A stretch of 36,623 nucleotides of DNA from Bacilli bacterium (lineage in GTDB: Bacteria; Bacillota_I; Bacilli_A; RF39; UBA660). This document shows, piece by piece, positions 32,083-36,623 of the stretch (position 1 is its first letter; each line of letters starts with the position of its first letter). Where the stretch lies: NCBI GenBank assembly GCA_017936845.1, contig JAGBES010000001.1, positions 75,026 to 111,648 on the forward strand, in the 5' to 3' direction. The notes beneath the pieces were generated by a model that searched no databases, had not been told where the DNA came from, and saw nothing but the letters and a program-made list of their open reading frames with translations. The position numbers and the translations under genes are program-made.

Positions 32083-33432
32083 ATGGAAGAATTAGATGTT
32101 AAAGATTTTTTTAAGTATATTATTTCAAAACAAATAATTATAATTTTGTGTATATTTTTGGTAGTAATATTAGGTTGTATTTATACCTTTAAATTAAAAG
32201 TACCAAAGTATAAATCAAATACAACTATTGTTTTAACTACGGAAAATAAAAGTAATAGCGCTATTACACAAAATGATTTGACTTTAAATAAAAGTCTAGT
32301 ATTAACTTATAGTGAAATAGTAAAAAGTAAAAAAGTATTAAATCAAGTTATAAAAAACTTGGATTTAAACATGACAGTTGAGCAATTAAATAGTATGATA
32401 TCGGTTCAATCTGTATCAAATACAGAAATAATTAATATAACAGTAGTTAATGAAGATAAAAAATTATCTACTAAAATAGCAAATGAAACAGCCAAAATAT
32501 TTACTAAAGAAATAGTTGAACTTTATAATATACAAAATATTAATATTATTGATAAAGCAGAAATACCTAGTGAACCATATAACATGAATTATACTAAGGA
32601 TATAATAATATATGTGATAATCGGTATTATTATGGGATGCGTTATTGTAATATTAAATTTCTATTTTGATAATTCAATTAAAAGTATAGATGAGATTGAA
32701 CAAAAATTAAAGTTACCATTATTGGGTAGTATACCTTTTGTAGGAAAGAAAAATAAAAAAATACAAGAATTAGTAGTGCAAGAAAATTCAAAATCAATAG
32801 TAAGCGAAGGAATAAAAACACTTAGAACAAATTTACAATTTTCATCAATTGATAAAAAAGTAAAAAGTATTTTAGTTACAAGTTCAATACCAGGAGAAGG
32901 AAAAAGTTTTACTAGTTCTAATTTAGCAATTGCTTTTGCTCAAATTGGTTATAAAGTATTACTAGTTGACTGTGATATGCGTAAGGGTAGATTACATCAT
33001 ATATTTAGTGTAAGAAATGATTTAGGACTTTCTAATTTACTTATTTCAGATAATATAGATAGTTATAAAAATTTCTTTAAAAAAACAACAGTTGATAATT
33101 TATTTTTACTTACAATGGGTACAATTCCCCCAAATCCTAGTGAGCTTTTAGGATCAGAAAAGAATAAAAAATTAGTTGAATTGTTTAGTAAACATTTTGA
33201 TATGGTTATATATGATGGTGTTCCAACAAATGGACTTCCAGATTCACTTGTTATGTCACAACTAGTTGATAAAGTAATTGTTGTTACAGAATTAAAACAC
33301 ACACCTTATGATTTATTAGAAAATACTACAAAATCATTACAAAAAGTAAATGCTAATATAGCTGGTATAGTTGTAAATAAAGTTTCAACTGGAAATAAAA
33401 ATATGTATACTTATGATAAATATTACGGGTAA
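32083..33432 (+). CDS. Fused Wzz/CpsC-type chain-length regulator and CpsD-type bacterial tyrosine kinase
   Basis: 449 aa, one protein where many Gram-positives use two. Wzz domain between two membrane helices (about 17-37 and 174-194). Cytoplasmic BY-kinase: Walker A SSIPGEGKS (K274), Walker A' VLLVDCDMRKG (D296, D298), Walker B MVIYDGVP. The tail ends in a tyrosine cluster (YTYDKYYG, four Tyr) as expected for autophosphorylation. It controls chain length and export of capsule or exopolysaccharide through cycles of Tyr phosphorylation reversed by the CpsB-type phosphatase encoded 3 bases downstream. SD GAGAGGGG before ATG 32083. No polymerase, flippase or initiating glycosyltransferase gene follows in the window. 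Confidence 0.9.
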   Translation: MEELDVKDFFKYIISKQIIIILCIFLVVILGCIYTFKLKVPKYKSNTTIVLTTENKSNSAITQNDLTLNKSLVLTYSEIVKSKKVLNQVIKNLDLNMTVEQLNSMISVQSVSNTEIINITVVNEDKKLSTKIANETAKIFTKEIVELYNIQNINIIDKAEIPSEPYNMNYTKDIIIYVIIGIIMGCVIVILNFYFDNSIKSIDEIEQKLKLPLLGSIPFVGKKNKKIQELVVQENSKSIVSEGIKTLRTNLQFSSIDKKVKSILVTSSIPGEGKSFTSSNLAIAFAQIGYKVLLVDCDMRKGRLHHIFSVRNDLGLSNLLISDNIDSYKNFFKKTTVDNLFLLTMGTIPPNPSELLGSEKNKKLVELFSKHFDMVIYDGVPTNGLPDSLVMSQLVDKVIVVTELKHTPYDLLENTTKSLQKVNANIAGIVVNKVSTGNKNMYTYDKYYG

Positions 33433-33435
33433 ATT

Positions 33436-34155
33436 ATGGTAGATATACATACACATATATTAAATAATATTGATGATGGAAGTAATAATATAGATGATAG
33501 TATACATATTTTAAAACAATATATAAATGAAGGTGTAAAGAAAGTTGTGTTAACACCACACTATATAGAAAATAGTAATTATAGTGTTGAAAATAAACAA
33601 AAGATAGAATTGTTTAAAAAATTAAGTGAAGAAGTAAAAAAACAAAATATAAATATAGAATTGTATTTAGGAAATGAAGTATATCTTTCTGATAATATAT
33701 TAGAATTAATAAATAAAAATAAAATAATGACTATAAATAATAGTAAATATATTTTAATAGAATTACCAATGGTAAATGAAAATCCTAATGTAATAGATAC
33801 GATATATAATTTAAAGTTAAGTGGAATAACACCTATAATAGCTCATCCTGAAAGATATGTTTATATACAAAAAGATATTAATAAAGCATTAGAATATATA
33901 AATGCCGGTGCTTTATTACAAGTTAATAAAGGAAGTTTATTTAAAAAATATGGTAAAGCATCTTATAAAACAGTAAAAAAATTAATAAAGAAAAAATTAG
34001 TACATTTTATAGCATCTGATATTCATTCATCTAAAAATATTTATTCATCTAAAAAAGTTAGAAAGAAATTAAAAAGACTTGCAAGTAATAACTATATAGA
34101 TAATATTTTAGAAAAAAATGGATTAAATGTGTTAAATAATGTAGAAATTGGATAA
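33436..34155 (+). CDS. CpsB/YwqE-type tyrosine-protein phosphatase (PHP family)
   Basis: 239 aa, usual size. PHP metal-binding motifs in order: DIHTHIL at the N-terminus, TPHY, LGNEVY, IAHPERY and SDIHS. It is a manganese-dependent phosphatase that removes phosphate from the tyrosine tail of the CpsD-type kinase, encoded immediately upstream with only 3 bases between. Together they form the kinase/phosphatase pair that tunes polysaccharide assembly. No separate promoter or strong SD is visible, so translation is probably coupled to the kinase gene. Confidence 0.9.
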   Translation: MVDIHTHILNNIDDGSNNIDDSIHILKQYINEGVKKVVLTPHYIENSNYSVENKQKIELFKKLSEEVKKQNINIELYLGNEVYLSDNILELINKNKIMTINNSKYILIELPMVNENPNVIDTIYNLKLSGITPIIAHPERYVYIQKDINKALEYINAGALLQVNKGSLFKKYGKASYKTVKKLIKKKLVHFIASDIHSSKNIYSSKKVRKKLKRLASNNYIDNILEKNGLNVLNNVEIG

Positions 34156-34180
34156 ACTAAATAATAGATATTTAGTTTTT
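34154..34180 (+). terminator. Terminator of the kinase-phosphatase pair
   Basis: AAACTAAAT (34154-34162) pairs with ATTTAGTTT (34170-34178), followed by T. The right arm supplies the -35 of the next promoter. Confidence 0.75.
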
Positions 34181-34199
34181 CTTTTATATGTGATATAAT
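34171..34199 (+). promoter_or_regulatory. Probable promoter of the LCP gene
   Basis: TTTAGT (34171-34176), 17-bp spacer, TATAAT (34194-34199); the -35 lies inside the terminator stem. Confidence 0.55.
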
Positions 34200-34215
34200 A
34201 AGTCAGGTGGTTTAA

Positions 34216-35658
34216 ATGAGTAAAAAAAATAAAAAAAAATTAAATTTATTTAGTGGAATAATAGGTGTTATATTTAATATAACTTTAATTATATTTTCAT
34301 ATTTGATTATAAATTTGGATGTATTACCAACAAAATATTTTTCATTATTATTTAGTGTATTATTAATTATAACATTTATATTTAATTTAATTATATTTAT
34401 ACCTAAGGTTAAATCAAAATTAAAAATAGGAACAGATATATTTGCTATATTGTTTTCAATAGTATTTGGTGTAGGAATAAATTATTTATATAATACAGCA
34501 GATTTCTTTAATAAAATTACGGATTCAAAATATCAAGTAGAAAACTATTATGTTGTTGTACTTGATAATGGAACATACGATAATATTAAAGATTTAGGTA
34601 ATGATAATATGGGTATTTTTGTAAGTAATACGGATACTTATAAAGAAGCAAGAGAAAAATTATTAGACAAAGTTAAAACAAAAAATAAAGATTATGATGA
34701 TGCGAATAAATTAGCAAATGACCTTTTAAAAGAAAATGTAGATGCTATGTTTATAAGTGAAACATATAAAGTAGCACTTGATGAAGAAGTAGATGAATTT
34801 AAAGAATCAACAAAAATAATTGATACAATTTCAATTAAAACTGAAAATAAAGATATAGTGAAAGATGTAAAAGTAACTAAAGAACCATTTAATATTTTTG
34901 TAAGTGGTATAGATACTTATGGAAAGATAGCTAATGTATCTAGAAGTGATGTTAATATGATTATGACAGTAAATCCAAATACAAATGAAATATTACTTAC
35001 TTCTATACCAAGAGATTATTATGTTCAATTAAACGGAACTACTGGTTTAAAAGATAAATTAACACATGCTGGAATATATGGTGTAGATAAAAGTGTAAAA
35101 ACACTAGAAGATTTATTTGGAATAGAAATAAATTATTATGTTAGAGTAAATTTTACAACTTTAATTGATGTAGTAGATGTTATTGGAGGAATAGATGTTT
35201 ATTCAGATGCAACATTTGTACCATGGACAGATCGAACTCTTAAGATAAATAAAGGTATGGTACATATGGATGGAAAAACAGCTTTAGCTTTTTCAAGAGA
35301 AAGATATGCATATCGTGAGGGAGATAGGCATAGAGTAAAAAATCAACAAGATGTTATAACAGCTATTATGAATAAAATATTATCTTCAAAAACAATAATT
35401 TCAAAATATAATAGTTTATTAAATACGTTGGATGGAAGCTTTCAAACTAATATGGACACTAAAGATTTAACAAGTTTAATAAAGAAACAATTAAATGATA
35501 TGTCTAAATGGACAATCACATCACAAAGTGTAAATGGAACAGATAGTAGTAATTATACATATTCATATTCTAAACAAAAACTTTATGTTATGATACCAGA
35601 TATGAATACGGTAACAGAAGCAACTACAAAAATAAATGAAGTATTAAATAAAGATTAG
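34216..35658 (+). CDS. LytR-CpsA-Psr (LCP) family cell-wall polymer ligase
   Basis: 480 aa. Three N-terminal membrane helices (about 12-33, 42-62, 72-92), then an accessory extracellular domain (about 105-220), then the LCP catalytic domain: FNIFVSGIDTYG, SRSDVNMIMTVNPNTNEILLTSIPRDYYVQL, HAGIYG, VNFTTLIDVVDVIGGIDV, and FSRERYAYREGDRHRVKNQQDVI, which carry the conserved Arg and Asp residues that bind the polyprenyl pyrophosphate substrate. It attaches wall teichoic acid or capsule polymers to peptidoglycan. The three-helix plus accessory-domain form is the CpsA type, matching its position next to CpsB/C/D-like genes. SD AGGTGG before ATG 34216. Confidence 0.92.
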   Translation: MSKKNKKKLNLFSGIIGVIFNITLIIFSYLIINLDVLPTKYFSLLFSVLLIITFIFNLIIFIPKVKSKLKIGTDIFAILFSIVFGVGINYLYNTADFFNKITDSKYQVENYYVVVLDNGTYDNIKDLGNDNMGIFVSNTDTYKEAREKLLDKVKTKNKDYDDANKLANDLLKENVDAMFISETYKVALDEEVDEFKESTKIIDTISIKTENKDIVKDVKVTKEPFNIFVSGIDTYGKIANVSRSDVNMIMTVNPNTNEILLTSIPRDYYVQLNGTTGLKDKLTHAGIYGVDKSVKTLEDLFGIEINYYVRVNFTTLIDVVDVIGGIDVYSDATFVPWTDRTLKINKGMVHMDGKTALAFSRERYAYREGDRHRVKNQQDVITAIMNKILSSKTIISKYNSLLNTLDGSFQTNMDTKDLTSLIKKQLNDMSKWTITSQSVNGTDSSNYTYSYSKQKLYVMIPDMNTVTEATTKINEVLNKD

Positions 35659-35675
35659 GTATCTAATCTTTTTTA
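35651..35675 (+). terminator. Terminator of the LCP gene
   Basis: AAGATTAG (35651-35658), GTAT loop, CTAATCTT (35663-35670), then T. The stop codon is in the stem. Confidence 0.88.
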
Positions 35676-35704
35676 TTGAATTATTAAGAAAAATATTGTA
35701 AAAT
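35676..35704 (+). promoter_or_regulatory. Sigma-A-type promoter of the YebC gene
   Basis: TTGAAT (35676-35681), 17-bp spacer, TAAAAT (35699-35704), starting right after the previous terminator. Confidence 0.55.
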
Positions 35705-35728
35705 ATATTTATTAGAAAGAGTGATTTT

Positions 35729-36463
35729 ATGAAATTAAATATCCAATTATTTGGTAGAGCTTATGAAGTTAGAAAAGCAAGTATTCAAAAAACAGGGGCA
35801 GCTAAAGCTAAATTATATTCAATGTATGCTAGAGAAATATATGACATTGCTAAAAAAGGTGGAACTGATCCTAATTCAAATGCTTCACTTAAGAGAATAA
35901 TGGAAAGAGCAAAAAAAGAACAAGTTCCAGCTGATATAATAAAAAGAGCTATAGATAAAGTAAATAGTGGTGTAGATGAATCATATGAAAAGGTAAGCTA
36001 TGAAATATTTGGACCTGCAGGTTCTACTTTGATTGTTGAATGTTTAACGGATAATGTTAATAGATCTATAAGTAGTGTAAAAGCAGCTTTAAATAAATGC
36101 AAATGTAAAATAGGCGTACAAGGATCTGTATCATTTAATTATGATAATCTATGTATTATAGGTTTTAAGGGAATATCCGAAGAAGAGGCAATGGATGCTA
36201 TTATAGAAGATGGTTTAGATATTGATGATATTGAATCAGATGGTGATATGGTAATTATTTATGGTAATCCTAAAGATCTACATGCCTTAAAATCAGCAAT
36301 AGAAAAAATTAAAAATGTAGAATTTGAAATAGATGAAATATCAATGATTCCAAAAGATAAAATAACTATATCAGGTGAAGATAAAGAAATTTTTGATAGA
36401 CTTCTTAATATGTTAGAAGATATAGAAGATGTAAAAGATATATATCATAATGTAGAACAATAA
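35729..36463 (+). CDS. YebC/PmpR (TACO1-like) family protein
   Basis: 244 aa. Typical YebC architecture: N-terminal helical domain (YSMYAREIYDIAKKGGTDPNSNASLKRIMERAKKEQVPADIIKRAIDK), then YEIFGPAGSTLIVECLTDNVNRSISSVKAALNK and the C-terminal alpha/beta domain. YebC proteins were annotated as transcription regulators; newer work links them to translation of proline-rich stretches. The start MKLNIQLFGRAYEVRKASI is unusual: family members usually begin MAGHSKW or MGRA, and here the GRA is preceded by eight extra residues. The start is supported by AGTGAT three bases upstream. It stands alone between promoter and terminator. Confidence 0.9.
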   Translation: MKLNIQLFGRAYEVRKASIQKTGAAKAKLYSMYAREIYDIAKKGGTDPNSNASLKRIMERAKKEQVPADIIKRAIDKVNSGVDESYEKVSYEIFGPAGSTLIVECLTDNVNRSISSVKAALNKCKCKIGVQGSVSFNYDNLCIIGFKGISEEEAMDAIIEDGLDIDDIESDGDMVIIYGNPKDLHALKSAIEKIKNVEFEIDEISMIPKDKITISGEDKEIFDRLLNMLEDIEDVKDIYHNVEQ

Positions 36464-36485
36464 AAAAACGTTTTTAAACGTTTTT
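36464..36485 (+). terminator. Terminator of the YebC gene
   Basis: AAAAACGTT (36464-36472) pairs with AACGTTTTT (36477-36485). Confidence 0.7.
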
Positions 36486-36501
36486 CCTAAATTGAAATTT
36501 C

Positions 36502-36528
36502 AACCGCACCACAAAGGTGTGGTTTTTT
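36502..36528 (+). terminator. Hairpin just inside the putative IS end
   Basis: AACCGCACC (36502-36510), ACAAA loop, GGTGTGGTT (36516-36524), with one G-U pair, then T. It has terminator form and could shield the transposase from outside transcription. Confidence 0.7.
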
Positions 36529-36568
36529 GATACAATAAAAGAGCCCACCCAGCCAGGAGGACTCATAT

Positions 36569-36623
36569 ATGAATTATACACAATTAACAGAAAAAAAGAA
36601 AGTAGAAATAGATATTTTATTAA
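36569..36623 (+). CDS. N-terminus of an IS30-family transposase (cut by the window edge)
   Basis: Eighteen codons are visible: MNYTQLTEKKKVEIDILL. This matches the opening of IS30-family transposases (M-x-Y-x-x-L-T-x-x-E/K-R/K-x-x-I-x-x-L), which begin with a helix-turn-helix that binds the IS ends. A perfect AGGAGG SD (36555-36560) precedes it by 8 bases, stronger than the SDs of the neighbouring host genes. The DDE catalytic domain would lie beyond the window. With only 18 residues the assignment is a pattern call. Confidence 0.55.
   Translation, partial: MNYTQLTEKKKVEIDILL

Larger units (their letters stand above)
36490..36623 (+). mobile_element. Left part of a probable IS30-family insertion sequence
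   Basis: The region from about 36490 is richer in G+C than anything nearby (notably 36541-36564) and carries the start of an IS30-like transposase. The exact left end is not determinable because the right end is outside the window. Confidence 0.45.

Noticed and set aside
1-36623. Mycoplasma/spiroplasma genetic code (TGA = Trp)
   Set aside because: TGA ends genes (for example 25229-25231 and 29191-29193) and all Trp codons in conserved motifs are TGG.
1-36623. tRNA or rRNA genes
   Set aside because: No stretch with the higher G+C and cloverleaf features of tRNAs was seen; the G+C-rich patch at 36541-36564 is the leader of the IS-like gene.

Overview
The window is very AT-rich chromosomal DNA. 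It most likely comes from an uncultured gut-type member of class Bacilli (Bacillota), near the RF39/Erysipelotrichales/Mollicutes-like lineages. The evidence is the gene set (RNA polymerase delta subunit, DUF1934-argS, RNase J, ParE, ClpC/ClpP, Spo0A), short intergenic spaces and A/T-ending codons. TGA is used as a stop (for example at 25229 and 29191) and Trp is TGG, so this is code 11 and not the mycoplasma code. The cell is walled (class A PBP, two VanY-type carboxypeptidases, an LCP ligase), and Spo0A suggests sporulation ancestry. The exact lineage is inference.

Layout. 1-496: end of a Fic-domain gene. 561-2450: large prepilin-like surface protein with an internal duplication. 2511-8006: parE, an RpoD-like sigma factor and clpC. 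8067-10025 (-): bifunctional PBP. 10150-12620: DUF1934, argS and rpoE in one operon, then a small CmpB-type membrane protein. 13135-15619 (-): GNAT protein, two VanY lipoproteins and rpmB. 15809-18150: a second giant prepilin-like gene with an ALK/LTK-type glycine-rich domain, broken by -1 shifts at a G9 and an A9 tract. 18315-19301: Rpn/PD-(D/E)XK protein with a repetitive tail. 19352-19921 (-): clpP. 20039-22752: TGS/uridine-kinase-like protein and gapA. 22863-23114: orphan small ORF. 23116-24783 (-): RNase J. 24914-25231: membrane-anchored degenerate PTS EIIB-like protein. 25304-26533: KinB-like sensor histidine kinase. 26620-31098: likely operon of a small prepilin, pgk, a flippase-like membrane protein, a GT4 glycosyltransferase and tpiA. 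31217-31975: spo0A. 32083-35658: capsule/exopolysaccharide regulatory genes (CpsC-CpsD fusion, CpsB phosphatase, LCP protein). 35729-36463: YebC-family protein. 36569 to the edge: start of a probable IS30-family transposase. No gap without a gene exceeds 300 bases, and I saw no rRNA, tRNA or CRISPR.

Two signals stand out. First, TTCGACA motifs (0A boxes) lie just upstream of both the KinB-like kinase (two perfect copies 10 bp apart) and spo0A (one perfect copy plus a degenerate one 10 bp on). This suggests a Spo0A positive-feedback circuit across two loci separated by a glycolytic operon. Second, the surface prepilin genes share a conserved pilin head joined to very different long C-terminal parts. 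One of them carries a G9 tract between its start codon and the prepilin cleavage site, arranged so that loss of one G would put the gene in frame: a possible phase-variable surface appendage, unless it is a sequencing error or plain decay.

Expression signals are unusually readable. Many genes have a sigma-A type promoter with a 16-18 bp spacer. Several promoters place the -35 hexamer inside the upstream terminator hairpin. Many start codons sit 3-4 nt after a GGTGAT/AGTGAT Shine-Dalgarno sequence. That rule fails for the PBP gene, where it points to an ATA start codon.
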